This document shows positions 34,403 through 45,673 of a stretch of DNA of 64,000 nt, in pieces (positions within the stretch are counted from its first letter, which is position 1; each line of letters opens with the position of its first letter). This stretch comes from Terana coerulea (Eukaryota > Basidiomycota > Agaricomycetes > Polyporales > Phanerochaetaceae). A program made the translations under genes and the position numbers. The notes below the pieces were generated by a model that saw nothing but the letters and a program-made list of their open reading frames with translations, did not search any database and was not told the origin of the DNA. Location: contig JAKOGH010000296.1 in the NCBI GenBank assembly GCA_024811115.1, positions 185,373 through 249,372 of the forward strand, in the 5' to 3' direction.

Positions 34403-36509
34403 CTATGACTCGTCCATGCTAGGCGAAGGTGACGTGCTAGGTCCTAAGCTCCTATCATATAACTCTCCACCCGTTTGTCCGTCAACGGAAGACGCATCAT
34501 CCGTCATCGAGGAGCCTATACCATTCTGGTGTCCGTTTCCCACTGCGACGGCATCCGACATCGCATAGTCAGCGTTGCCATTCGTCCCCGCTGCAGCCGC
34601 ATTGACGGGTTCAACAGCGTAGACCCAGAACTTGCTCCTCTTCTTGCCCGCGACGGCTTCCACGACTGTCTCGCTGGGCTTGATAGCTGCGGCACCGTTG
34701 ACCTTGACCTTGAGTCCGTTGGTTCGGGTGGGTGGTGGTCCTACAGAGACGTCAAGGGAGCTTGCTACACTATCGTCCGTTCGTGCGCGTTTCGGCGGCG
34801 GACCGTCCTGCGGTTCGGCGGCGGTACCCAGCCTGGCGGACCGCCGTTCACCTCGCCATTCCGGCCACTCGTCACCAGATCTGCTATTTGAGTTGTTTGC
34901 GGCGGACGTCCTTGTTGACCGTCGAGTGCCAGCTCGGCGATGACTCGAAGAACCACCGTCTTCGTTCTCTTCGTCCAATTCGAATTGGTCATCGTCTTCA
35001 TGCTCATCCTGGTATTTGTATTCGTCCTGGTCGTCCTACAATGAGGTAGTTCAGTACCACGGGTATCTGCGAAACGGCAATAGTGCGACCATTACCTCTT
35101 CAGTCGGGTCGTTCAGGTACGCATAATCTGGGCGCGTGGTTTTTCGCCTCGTTCGAGTCTCCCGCAGCTCGGCCTGCGCAATTAGCATGTTGCGCTGAGC
35201 AATTTTCTTTGTGCGCGTTGGATACGCTAAAGAGTTGGCTTATCAGCGTGCTTTCTTCGGCGAGATACCTAAGCAGGAATTCCTGGCTTCAGCTTACCGC
35301 TATCTCAGCGTCGATGACAGGTATACGCTCTTCTAGGGTCTGGATAAGGGCGACGTGCATTGTGTCCAGCTTCGAATGTCTTTGTCCTGCTTTAGATTCA
35401 GGTGGAGCGGTGTCTTTGAGCTTCTCAATTAATGCCGCATATTCTTCCCGAGTGGACGATACGGCCTGGAACGTCGACGTAATCTTCCAAGGGTTAGTGG
35501 ATGAATACACCCGCGGTGAATCTATAAAGGGATTACGGCATGGTCAGCCGCCGTTTGCGAGCATGAAAGCATGATGAAGTCCGCAATATGCCGAAGGTGA
35601 GTTTTACAACATTTCAGGTGGTATGGCAAATATGCGCAAATACGGTACGGCAACGACACGCAAATTTCGAGGAGTACGCGCACGCACCATCAATCATCCA
35701 ATACCTCTTGCGCTGGGCATCTTGGCCTAATGGTATGAATTGGAGATTCTCTTGACTTTGAGGGTCGCTGGGTGGAGGACGAGACGGGGTAGTTTCCGCC
35801 TTCTTGTGCTTGTTGTGGACGACGCCCCACGCGCGATCGATAGTCCTCTTGACATCCGTGCTGAAGCACAGTTGGAATTCGACTAACTGACGCAAAACCT
35901 TGAGCTACATGTGGGCGTAGTAGAATAAGCACAGAAGGCCGCTATCAGACGGGTGAATTCGCACCTTGATATCCCAATCTGCGCCCCAGAAGCCCTTCTC
36001 GAAAGCAGGTAAAGGATCCACGTTTGCTTGTCGTTCCTCATTCCAGAACACTCCTCTTTCATTCGACTTCAGGAGCTCTTGCATAAGACTGGATATGGTT
36101 GCTGAAATCACGTCCGAACTACGGCGGATGGCATCGCAACGAGGTCACAGCATGTCCACAAGTCGCATAGACATGCACTTACCTCAAGTTACGCGTTTGC
36201 GGTCGCAGGTTTGCCACGAATCGCGAAAGTATATGGACCATGATGGGCTCTACGTCCTCATTCATCAAAGCCTCCTCGAAACTGCATACCAAAATGTACG
36301 TCAGAGGGTCGTTAGGATCCAAAAGGCATGATACGGACGTACTCCATGGGTGTGTTCAGTCCCTCAGTCTTGCTTCGAAGCTGCGTGAACCTGCAAATGA
36401 ATGCATACACGAAGGCTGACTCCCATCTGTCCTTGGGATGTGTCGCGTTTGACGGCGGACATATGTGCCCTTTGATATCGCCAGTCTCGTCTGAAGGAGC
36501 TGGCTTCAT
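34403..36509 (-). CDS. DDT-WHIM domain nuclear protein (chromatin-remodelling type)
   Basis: Seven exons from ATG 36509 (MKPAPSDETGDIKG). A DDT-like helix block (WESAFVYAFICRFTQL, LNTPMDFEEALM, HILSRFVANLRP) is followed by ERGVFWNEE. A WHIM1-like segment (ADWDIKLKVLRQLVEFQL, IDRAWGVVHNKHKK) and a WHIM2-like segment (FIPLGQDAQRKRYWMIDD, SPRVYSSTNPWKITS) come next. A charged RRKTTRPDYAY region, an acidic stretch and a Lys/Arg-rich tail with PPPKRARTDD (nuclear signal) complete it. These modules occur in ISWI/RSF partner proteins that bind nucleosome linkers, so a chromatin role is inferred. The intron from the RYWMID exon is long (about 170 bases). One A is missing from the run at 35208-35210 (plus coordinates), breaking the AQKKIAQRN segment. 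Confidence 0.75.
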
Positions 36510-36812
36510 GTCGTGGATGGGCAGAGTGGCATGAAAGGAAGAAGCAAGTGAAGCGGTCACGCCTTAAATTATTCCGACACATACTTGTTCCGTCACCTCG
36601 AACAAATACAAGACAAACAACTCCCGTGTTGAACACGTTGTTTACATCTCTCTAAACTTAATAAAAGCTATTTTCGCGCGCACGGGCCTCTACCACACGA
36701 CCCTGAGCGAGATGGCACTAGGGGAGCCTTACTGTACGCTCCACAAGCGGGAAGTCGTAACAACAGGGTAGCATTGCAAAGAGTACGGAGAATACAACGA
36801 TAATATGGAATG
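36510..36812. other. Intergenic (about 300 bases)
   Basis: Promoter of the DDT-WHIM gene and 3' flank of the FAM32A-like gene. Nothing else seen. Confidence 0.45.
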
Positions 36813-37365
36813 TTAGCCAGGTCCAACCTATTCGTAGTCAGTATGAGACACCCAGCAAGCGACATTGTAAAGTATACCTTGGGGATGTCGTGGTGCTCGC
36901 TGAGAGTCTCGAGTTTGTTATTGAACTCGCTGACCCTGTCCTTGTGGGTCTTAGCAGCCAGCTTCGTGACCTTCTCGGCCAGCTAAACAAGGCGTAAGGC
37001 TCAGGAGAACAGTTAGACAGATAAATCACGTACCCTCTTGCGCTGTACGTCCTCGAAGCGCTTCTCGGCAGCGGTCTTCCTGTCACTGCTGCCCGCTAAC
37101 GCAGGAGATGCTCTGCTGCTCCCCGCAGGCGAAGCTTTTGTCCTCTCTTCTTCCTTCATGAGATCCTCCAGCTCCTTCAACTTCTGACTCTCCGCGCTCT
37201 CATCCTTCTCCTTGGCTTTCGTCTTCGATTTCTTCTTCCTGAAAGCAATAATGAATGACAATATACGAGTATATGCACATAGACTCACTTCTTCACGATA
37301 CCACCCTCGGCGACGCCTCCCTTGAGCTTGAGAGAGCCGCCGGGGCGAAAGTCATAATCTGACAT
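36813..37365 (-). CDS. FAM32A-like nuclear protein
   Basis: Small, highly charged protein. Start MSDYDFRPGGSLKLKGG is the family signature. A Lys-rich linker (KKKSKTKAKEKDE), a Ser/Ala-rich segment, then RFEDVQRKRLAEKVTKLAAK and the conserved C-terminus RVSEFNNKLETLSEHHDIPKV follow. Four exons (from 37365), three GT-AG introns; the last exon is only GTTGGACCTGGC plus stop at 36813. In humans FAM32A is associated with the spliceosome at the catalytic step; the fungal role is inferred from that. Divergent from the TMEM115-like gene across about 260 bases, which probably act as a shared promoter. Confidence 0.88.
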
Positions 37366-37627
37366 CGCCCCGCAACACTGCAGATGAGAGTTGAGGTGAA
37401 AGGTGAACCTGTCACGACGTCACGGGCATGCCCGCACTCGGCCGTCACGTCGCTCGCTGCCGCATAGACGCCAAGCACGGGGAACAGACGCGCTGAGACT
37501 CCTGGCAAAGTGCTCGCTCTGCTGCGTCCACCATCGCAGTCCAGGGTCAGTTCTCGGAGTCTCCGCTTCCTCTCTGCCTCATCTCGACCGCCTCTTGTAC
37601 TGCAAGGATATACCGCTGCTGTATACC

Positions 37628-38940
37628 ATGGCCGTACTCTCAACTTCGCCGCTGCAACTAGTAGCATCCATACCGCCTGTTACGCGTGCGTTCACGGCCG
37701 CCACCATCTTCACCTCCGTACTCTTTTACTGGCTCTGGTGGACGGGAGACGAAAATTTCTCAGCACCATACCTTGTTCTGGTGCCTGGGTCCAGTATATT
37801 CTACCCTTGGACTTTTGTAACGTCCGCTCTAGTGGAGACGAGCGTGATCGAGGTGAGCTCACAACAGTATCATTAAGAGCACAGTGCTGACCCCTCCCGA
37901 AGCTGCTGTTCACACTGCTCACCATACCAGCTTCTCTAAGATACCTGGAACGTCTCTGGGGCGCTGTGGAGACGCTGAAATTCATTGTGGTCACCGTGAC
38001 TGTGTCAAACATCATCGCTTTCGCCCTAAACTGGATTGAATACTTTGTGTTGAGGAGCCCCGTATTCTTGTAAGTGTAATACTCAAGCGTCTGATCACTG
38101 ACTAAGACAATGGTCTTTCTGAACAGGTATGGCCAGTGGTATCATGGCCAAATGGCTTTGCAAATCGGAGTTCTCGTGGCGTTCACCCAAATCATCCCGG
38201 AACACCAAGTGCAGCTATTCGGTGTACTGAAAGCTCGCGTCAAGGTTAGTAGGATGTTTAACCTCCCATGAGCTGCCTCATCTGACAGGCAGTTCGCGTG
38301 GCGCAGACTCTGCCCATGGCGTACGTAACAGTGTCGACTGTTATGTGTTTAATCGGCTTCCAGTGTCCTTGGATCATCATACAATTTGGGTGGCTGTTCA
38401 GCTGGGTCTGGCTGCGGTTCTACAAGAAGAATTCAGACACTGTCGGCGGAGGCCCTACATACGGAGACAGGAGCGAGACCTTCGCCCTGGTTTCTTGGTT
38501 CCCGCCCTTCATCCAGTGAGTTCCAGCAGCTTCAGCTTAAACTCTGTATAATGCTGAGCAAATTGTTGCTGAAAGCACGCCGATTACCTGGCTCGGCAAT
38601 ACTGTGCATGGTTTGGCTTCAAAGTTCCATTTGATCCCTCTTGGCACCTCCGATATAGAAGCACAAGGTTACGCTCAAGTTCCTGGTGGAGCTCGCGCCG
38701 AGGCTGAGCGCAGAAGGTAAGAGACCACAACGGCCTACTGATTTTCTCAGTCTAACAATTGGCAGGGCTATGGCCTTGAAAGCACTCGATCAACGCCTTG
38801 CAGGTGGCTCAGCTTCACCTGCTACACGACAGCCAAACACATCTGTCTCGAGTACATCGCGACCCGCCATACCACCTAATGGTGATGATTCGCAGTCCAC
38901 AGAAGATGCCGACATTGGTGAAGCCGCAGCAAAGGCGTAA
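37628..38940 (+). CDS. TMEM115-like integral membrane protein (DUF1751)
   Basis: Rhomboid-fold pseudoprotease relative located in Golgi membranes in other eukaryotes. Six exons, starting MAVLSTSPLQLVASIPPVTR. Hydrophobic segments: FTAATIFTSVLFYWLWW, YPWTFVTSALVE, LLFTLLTIPASL, FIVVTVTVSNIIAFAL, QIGVLVAFTQIIPEHQ, TVMCLIGFQCPWIIIQF. The GPTYGDRSETFALVSWFPP signature precedes a cytosolic tail ending in TEDADIGEAAAKA. Introns close correctly; the exon after WFPPFI starts near 38575 (acceptor GAAAG) and is the least certain junction. It runs in the same direction as COG1, another Golgi gene. Confidence 0.85.
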
Positions 38941-39283
38941 GAGGATGGCGAAGTAGTGAAGTTGGGAATCGGACACGCATGCCGCATGGTTTCAATACTT
39001 TCATGCTGCATCTCGCACGGAAATACTGTAGAAGACGTATAGCACTAATGATGGGATATAAAGCCGTACAAAATGTTTGACTACACCTGCTGTTGTAGTG
39101 CACCATGAACCTGGCGCGCTTACTGTCTGTCTGTCCTCCTTTCCCCTAAACGCCACGTGGCTGCACCCGCCCGACCATCCCGTCAAGCACTGTCACTGTG
39201 CCACCATTTCATTCACTACTTACTTTACAATATCTGGATTCGCGACGCCAGCATCTCCTCCAACCAGCACAGGGCTGTTTGGT
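38941..39283. other. Intergenic, COG1 promoter
   Basis: 343 bases between two plus-strand genes. An upstream in-frame extension of COG1 to 39077 exists but lacks conserved features. Confidence 0.45.
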
Positions 39284-42200
39284 ATGGCAAGGCGGCCGTC
39301 TACGGTTTCCCTATCGTCCGTTGGGTCGGGAACGGGTCTATCGAAACTAGCTCAGCTTCCTCCATTACCGGCCTCCTTCTCGCGTAGCTCGAGGGCATTA
39401 CCAAACGGCTCTCCAGCCGTTAGTCGATCGGTATCTTACAATATCCAGGTGGAAATACCGGGGGCCAGTGCGGAGTGGGATCCCGATGAGTTGTTCGCGA
39501 AGCATAGTGTAGCGGAAGTGAGGGTGATTCAACAACGTCTGAGGTGCGTCTGGTGTGTTGCGTATATTGTATGATTGTATTGAATAGCAAGCATATAGGT
39601 CCGATGCAGATGCTAAACAAGAAGAGCTTCGCCTCATGGTTGGGTGCGTAGAAAGCCGTTGAGACCTACCGTATGCTCAACTGCAGCATGAAAGCGCAGG
39701 GAACGCTATCGAGACCTCCTCCAGGCATCAACCTCTATAATATCTATTGCTCAATCCTCAAACCATGTCACTCAGGCTCTGCACGAGATGAGGAGCATAA
39801 CCTCGTCAGTAGAGACAAGGGAGAGTCTCAATCTATCCGGTACTGGGCAAGGAGGTGCGTGTATGCGTAACAAGCATTGATGGTCTAAACCCACAGTGTA
39901 ATCCATTCCACTATAGATACTCAGCTTCACACTATGCAGTCACTTGCAGCACACCTGAAGCTCTTGCTTGACTCTCCCGAGCATCTCTGGAGGCTAATGG
40001 AGAAGAGGCTATACTTGCATGCCGCGTGGCTGTTCTTGCTTTCTCGGGTTGTCCATAGATCGCTGCTACGAACTGAAGACGAGGAGGAGGAGGAAGGCTG
40101 GGCAGTTCTAGGGATGGAAATTCCTGTGGGTCTTGTCGCGGTATGCAGATATACAGCGTGCTGATACACGACGCAGGAACAATTTCCCCTCATTCAACGT
40201 CAGTGGGACGCTATCTCACAATTTCGCTCTCAAATCACGCATAAGGCAACTTTATCGCTCCGGGAGTCTGGATTGTCGTCTCCAGTGAGTACACAGAGTG
40301 ATAATCCGAGTGCCAACTAACTCATCATCCAGGAAGTATGTGCTGTCTTGCTCGCGCTACACATGCTGGAGTCTAGGCCATTTCCAGAGACTTTGAACAT
40401 CTTCCTTACTCAGCGGACCAAGTGCCTGTCGACAGCCCTAGGACGGTCAAAGGAACGGTTTGTGAATGGCAACGGCAGTGCTCGCGAGCTGTCGCGTACT
40501 CGTTCACCAAAGTCCGAAAACTGCTCCAGGAAAACGACCTTGCGCGACGTGCGTAACAAGCTCAAAACTGTTCTGGAGATTGTTTGCAGGACATTGGGCT
40601 CAGCGAGAACCATTTTCGTCGGGGAAGCTGAAAACCCGCCGCTCATGCAGCGGGTACTCGAACATATCCAGACTCCCAGAGGCGACGCGGCTGACGACCT
40701 TCCGCTGGACGTTCGCATCACTAGCCAGTCTCTACTGTCGAGTCTACCTTCGTCCAATCATTTCCTTCTCCTGCCGAGTAACATCAAGCAGTATAAACCC
40801 TACGTCGGCGACTCCCTATCGAACCCCATGAGGGAATCCCAGTTCTCGGATAATCTGGCAGACTGGTTCGAAGCCGCCATGAAGAACATTAGTACGGCCA
40901 TGTCTTCGTGGTTCGCAGACCTGAATAATATCCGCGAGCTATGGGAAACTCGCTCCTGGTGTCGGCAATGGCTTCATAACCATCCGGGTACCCTTCAGGA
41001 TGAGAAGGCCATGATTTATGCCTCAATGGACTCCATATGTCGGTCGAAAGCTGTCACAGTGTGGAAGTTGGCCTTGTCAACCATCGACACTGCTTTCGAA
41101 CAGCATCTGGAGACAGCTCTATCGGAGCTTAGACAAGCGGGAAAGAGTGCTCTTGGTATGTAACCTGATTTTGTGGACGTTTCTCGCACATGTATTCACA
41201 TTGTCGGTCAGATGCCCAACCCGTACGTTACCTCCTACAAGCGCCTCCCATCGCGACGGCCTCATCGAGCGGGCTGAACAGTTCCATACCCATCCAAAAC
41301 TTCAGCAAAGTGATGCAGCAGCAGATCATTGGTCGTACACCGTTATTGCAAGATGTCTTGACAACAGTCGAGAGCCGTGTGCAAGCATTGCGAGACGATC
41401 TGGATACCATGCGCGGACAGGATGAAGATACCCAGTAAGCCGTTGACTATTCTGGCCGTCGACAACGCGACCAAGCTTATGCGACCTTCTCAGAACCCTG
41501 GCGGTACAGCTAGTAGATGACTACCACACGGACGCGGAAGCTATGTGTAAAAACTATCTGCAGAACACTTCAATCTGCTTTGGACGCTCTAGACGGCATA
41601 TCAGGTGCGTCTGCTGTTAGTTCAATAGTCTTTATCTTACAGTCTCGACAGAAACCAATCTACAACCTATGGTTTTCATAGCGCGGTTAGCCAGCGAGCT
41701 ATCGTCTTCTTCGCGCCTGATGACCAGCATAGGCTGTAGCCCTAGCGTCTCAGACGGTAGGTAACTATCGTGCTTCTTCGACGTCTCGCTAACAGCTCTA
41801 CGCTAGACTTCCGTGATCGACTAAAAACCATATCACAAGACGTGCGGGAGCGGTGGCGAAGTCATGTCGTCCAGACGACTCTAGGCTGCTATTGGACCAA
41901 CGTCTATGACCACATGAAGACGAACTCGCAAAGTACAGGTGACAATGCTTCCAGTCCAGAAATTGCTCGGGCTTACGACGGGACAGCACCAGGCAGCGGC
42001 TCACCTCAACCCTCAAATGCTTTCATCAACAGCTTACTCTTCTTGTCTACTAGTATCCAGCAACTAGGCGTCTCCGTTGACTCGGCCAACTTGGGCGGAA
42101 GAACGCAAAGGCTCCTCAAATTGTTCGCTTCGCAGTTGCTCCAGAGGCTACGAGAAGATTCTGATGCCTCAAGTAAACGTGGCACTGAAATCGCGAACGA

Positions 42201-42583
42201 CCTGGTGTTCTTGCATTTAGTGCTCACGGCATGGAGCTCGGAAGATTGTGTCGAGGACGATACAGCTCTCTCGATTCGGGACGCTGCGTGTCGCGCACTT
42301 GCAGAGGTAAGTGAATGTAATCAACTCAAGAATGTCGAAATTAACGTATAAGCAGCCGGGGCAGTTCGACAGTGTCCGAGATGCATTGTCCGGCCATCTC
42401 ACCCGAATGCAGCTTCTCCTCGGTGTGCTACTCCCATCTGAACCCGTGTCCGCCAACAAGCAAGTTTCTCGTCTAAAACATGACTCGCCTTCCTTGGAAC
42501 CACAGTTCCAATCAGCTGTAGAGCTGATGAAGCCGTCGGCTCGCTTTGGATTGTTGTTGGTTGGGTCATCCCTGCCGCGATAA
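39284..42583 (+). CDS. COG1: Conserved oligomeric Golgi complex subunit 1
   Basis: Subunit of lobe A of the COG tether for intra-Golgi retrograde vesicles. Ser-rich start MARRPSTVSLSSVGSG, then the Vps51-like N-terminal helix region: WDPDELFAKHSVAEVRVIQQ, RLRSDADAKQEELRLMVG, ERYRDLLQASTSIISIA. Many exons, among them 39284-39543 and one from 39599. Later segments include HLKLLLDSPEHLWRLMEKR, YLHAAWLFLLSR, EQFPLIQRQWDAISQF, LALHMLESRPFPETL and, at the C-terminus, FQSAVELMKPSARFGLLLVG. Total length near 800-850 residues, as expected. Exon boundaries around 41430-41770 were not fully resolved. Family assignment is solid from the N-terminal block. Confidence 0.85.
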
Positions 42584-43077
42584 ATATATCGTTTCCCACC
42601 TTCCCGCGATTACATGAACAAGCAAAATAAGCAAGACTGCGCGCCCGTCAAGGTGTGTCATTGTTTCATCTCTGAACGTCTCGATCAGGGGCACGTTTGA
42701 TTGCATCGTATTTCTGCCTGATGAGCTACAGTGCCTCGTCGATCCCGCGACGTGCTGTTGGTTATTCGGTCTATCCTGCCCAGTCCGAACCCTGAAAGCG
42801 GGGATCGCAAGCAAAAGCTGTGATTGTGAAAATGGACGAACGTTGGCTGCATCAATCTCGGGATCATTCTAGTCCTTTGCCCGCACTTATAAGTTGAAGG
42901 ATCCGTCACATCATTCCCACCTTCTGTGAGGCTGGTCCCACTGGATATTCGGGCTCTGGCAGCCAACCTGTTCCAGCCAACCATGAGAGCAGGTCAGTCA
43001 CAACCCTGTGCTCCAGGACGTGGCGCTCAAAGCTTTACAGCCAGGGGCGACGGCCCGTCTTGGGACGACACACCGGA
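42584..43077. other. Intergenic, promoter of the seven-helix gene
   Basis: 494 bases. An alternative upstream ATG at 42983 would add 32 polar residues. No other gene seen. Confidence 0.45.
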
Positions 43078-44636
43078 CATGAGCCACTTGCGCACACCAT
43101 ATCTTGTGTTGTATGTCGCCGGCGGTCATGTCGGTTTGCCCATCCTCGTCATGATATTTATTGCTTCGAGTCGAGTACACCGACCTCTGAGTGTTATCAA
43201 TTTCTGCATAACATGGATCATCTACTCGATATCGTACTCGTTGGTGTGAGTGTTCCCGAACATGCCTCCCCGACGCCGAACTCACTGCAAATGTCGTGGT
43301 CGTTAGCATGTATACTGGCCATAGTGCCGGTAGCTCTCCTCCGTTCAAGCTGTGCTTAACACAGGCTGCCATGGTGCATGGCACCCCGCCGATGTAGGCG
43401 GCTTGACGTTTCTGTCAAGTGGCCGAAGCTGATCTAACTGTTGTGCAGGGCGGCCGTCGCGGGGCTCGGACTGGTGCTCCAGGTATGCTAGTACTTCATT
43501 GGTTTTATGTCTTGTGACCCGGGGTTGATGGGGAGAACACAGGCCTACAGCGCGTTTCAGCTACCTTGGCAGTACAGATGGACTGCGTGGTTGTCAAAAA
43601 TTCCACATTGGATGTTCGTCTGCATGGTATGTCTGTTCCGAGTTCGAGCGGGCGATGAAGGCCACCATCTCATCGTCGTCAGATTGTGTTGCCACCGTAC
43701 TTGGTTTTCATCGCCTTCGCAGTAGCTGCGGCCGTTGTGCGTCGCCCTGTCTTTTCGATGAACAGATCTAACGTAGGATATTCTCAGATTGGTGTGCAAC
43801 ATCCGTCTCAGGTCAATTTTGGCAACGGACTCTATTGCTCGTTCACGACGAACGTAGGCCTCTTGTGAGTACATCGAAGATATATCAGGATATTCGTCTG
43901 ATAATGCATGTAGTCAAAATGTCGCAGTACCGCTATTCTGCATGGTCGTGCTTGCCTTTGTAGTGGTGCTAGAAGGTCAGCTTTTTCCGTATTTTGTCTC
44001 CATTTATCCTTCATACCGCGAAGACTAAGTTCTATCTTCCGTGTCTAGTTGTCATGATTGTCCAATATTGGCGCGGATGGCTTCATGTCAAGCAGATTTG
44101 CCCGCTGGTAGCTCGCAGGCCGTCACTGTCTCCCTGGCTGCGGGTAAGCCTTGGCATGACAGTTCTGTTTAAGGGCGCTGGTGACATCTAATCGGAAATC
44201 GTACAGGTCTCATTCTTCACCCTGTACTCCCTGGCAACTTTTGGGTGCGTAATTTGGCATGGTAATTGTGTGACCTGTTCATCAACCATCATATTTAGAG
44301 CCTGCATTGCGCTCATTGCACACTATGCGAGCTTCTTCCCGCGCATGCTCCAAGCCACCCGTGAGTCGTCACTGAATGGCGTGGCGCAGGATTCCATTCA
44401 TGCCGATCTTAGTGCCCCTTGTCGCGACAATTGTCTTCGGCACACAATCTGTGAGTACGATCGGTTACTTATATATGTATTCATGTTCAATTGCATTCAA
44501 GGACATCCTCCACCTGCTATTCGGATGGCTGCAGAAGCAATCTGCACCTCCAACCACGGATTTTACACTGGGAGGGGCTGGTCATCTTCCAGCAGCTCAC
44601 GGGTATCACCACATCTCACCGGTCATCTCTCTATAA
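43078..44636 (+). CDS. Seven-helix integral membrane protein, basidiomycete type
   Basis: About ten short exons join cleanly into about 330 residues starting MSHLRTPYLVLYVAGGHVGL. Hydrophobic segments: LVLYVAGGHVGLPILVMIFI, VINFCITWIIYSISYSLV, MAAVAGLGLVLQAYSAF, FVCMIVLPPYLVFIAFAVAA, NVAVPLFCMVVLAFVVVLEV, SFFTLYSLATFGACIALIAH, and a TLPLVATIVFGTQS segment before a hydrophilic tail. The layout suggests seven helices with a short outer N-terminus, as in orphan fungal receptors. It lacks STE3 pheromone-receptor hallmarks, and STE3 genes belong to the separate MAT-B locus. The exon after GLYCSFTTNVGLLF uses acceptor ATGTAG near 43914. Ligand and role unknown. Confidence 0.65.
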
Positions 44637-44974
44637 CAAGTGAAGTGTAGCCAGTGTTCTCTATCTGGTGACTCGAGTCGTTCCACAAGCCAGTCATCTG
44701 CGCAAGCACGTCTTTGGAGCATCCCTGGTCATATTCACGCAATATGCCCGTCAAAGCTCCAGTACAGGGTATCAATTAGCGACAAGCGGGAACATGACTC
44801 GGACGAAGCGGTATCCTACAAGGAGAGCAACCCTATCATATCATCCTGTCTCGAACAGCGTATAGCTGCAGGCGGCGTTCCACATTCCCGGATCGATGTC
44901 ATCCTGATATTTTTGGGAGTGCAAGCGGGAGGAAGGTAGTTGGCCTGGACGTAGATGATAGTAAGTACAGTCCC
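44637..44974. other. Intergenic between convergent genes
   Basis: 3' flanks of the seven-helix gene (plus) and SEC61 gamma (minus). No coding evidence. Confidence 0.5.
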
Positions 44975-45407
44975 TCATGCACCACCACTGTGCGGATATT
45001 AGCATTGCGGAAGAAATTGGAGACAGCGACACGTACACCAGGATGTTGTTTCTATTATTGGACAGTAGTCGTCAGCAAGCCATACGATGTAGTATAACGG
45101 GATACACATACATTGGGATGTGGATGAGCTTCACGAAGTAGCCAATAAAACCCATGACTGCGAAACCGACCGCGACTGCCTTGCAAATCTGGGCGAATTC
45201 TGCGCCAACGTCGTGTTAGCTCTTCTATCTGTTTTGCGTGACAGCTCGGTGCATACCCTTCTGTGAAGGCTTGGTGCAACGTGTAAGGAACTGAGCGATA
45301 GCCCGTCAGCGTAAGCGACGCCGATGTAGGGCTCGTAAGCGTACCTGTTGCCCGTCTTTGACAAACTCCTGAGGAATCTCCATAAACTCCTTGAACTTGT
45401 CCGACAT
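44975..45407 (-). CDS. SEC61G: Sec61 translocon gamma subunit
   Basis: Tail-anchored subunit (SecE homolog, yeast Sss1) of the ER protein-conducting channel. Five exons give a 70-residue protein. [20 protein letters not shown] (exon 1, 45407-45345), [17 protein letters not shown], then the single membrane helix [20 protein letters not shown] and the conserved tail IPINNILVGGA. All four introns have GT-AG ends; the last coding exon holds only four residues' worth of sequence and the stop. A known MAT-A neighbour in Agaricomycetes. Divergent from the PPR gene with 266 bases between starts. Confidence 0.95.
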
Positions 45408-45673
45408 GGCGAGTGAAAGAGCGTGTAGCGGGTATGGAGGGAAAGGGGTGCTGGCTGGTCGACGTGTAAGTTGCGCTTAAGGTTGCTGGGCGCCTCTACT
45501 GTGCGGAGGCGTGCCACGTGGTCAATGCCGGGGTCAATTCAGCAGCTTCAAGTTGTCTGAGGTCCCCGTCCAACCTCGTCCACAGCCTCCCGGGTACGTC
45601 TCATGATTTACACTTGTACGAGCCGGACAGAACCAATAACTATCGTTTGAATAGGGTACTTGTATGCGCATGC

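Noticed and set aside
43078..44636. STE3 pheromone receptor (MAT-B component)
   Set aside because: Helix sequences and loops do not show STE3 motifs, and no pheromone precursor with a CaaX end was found nearby.
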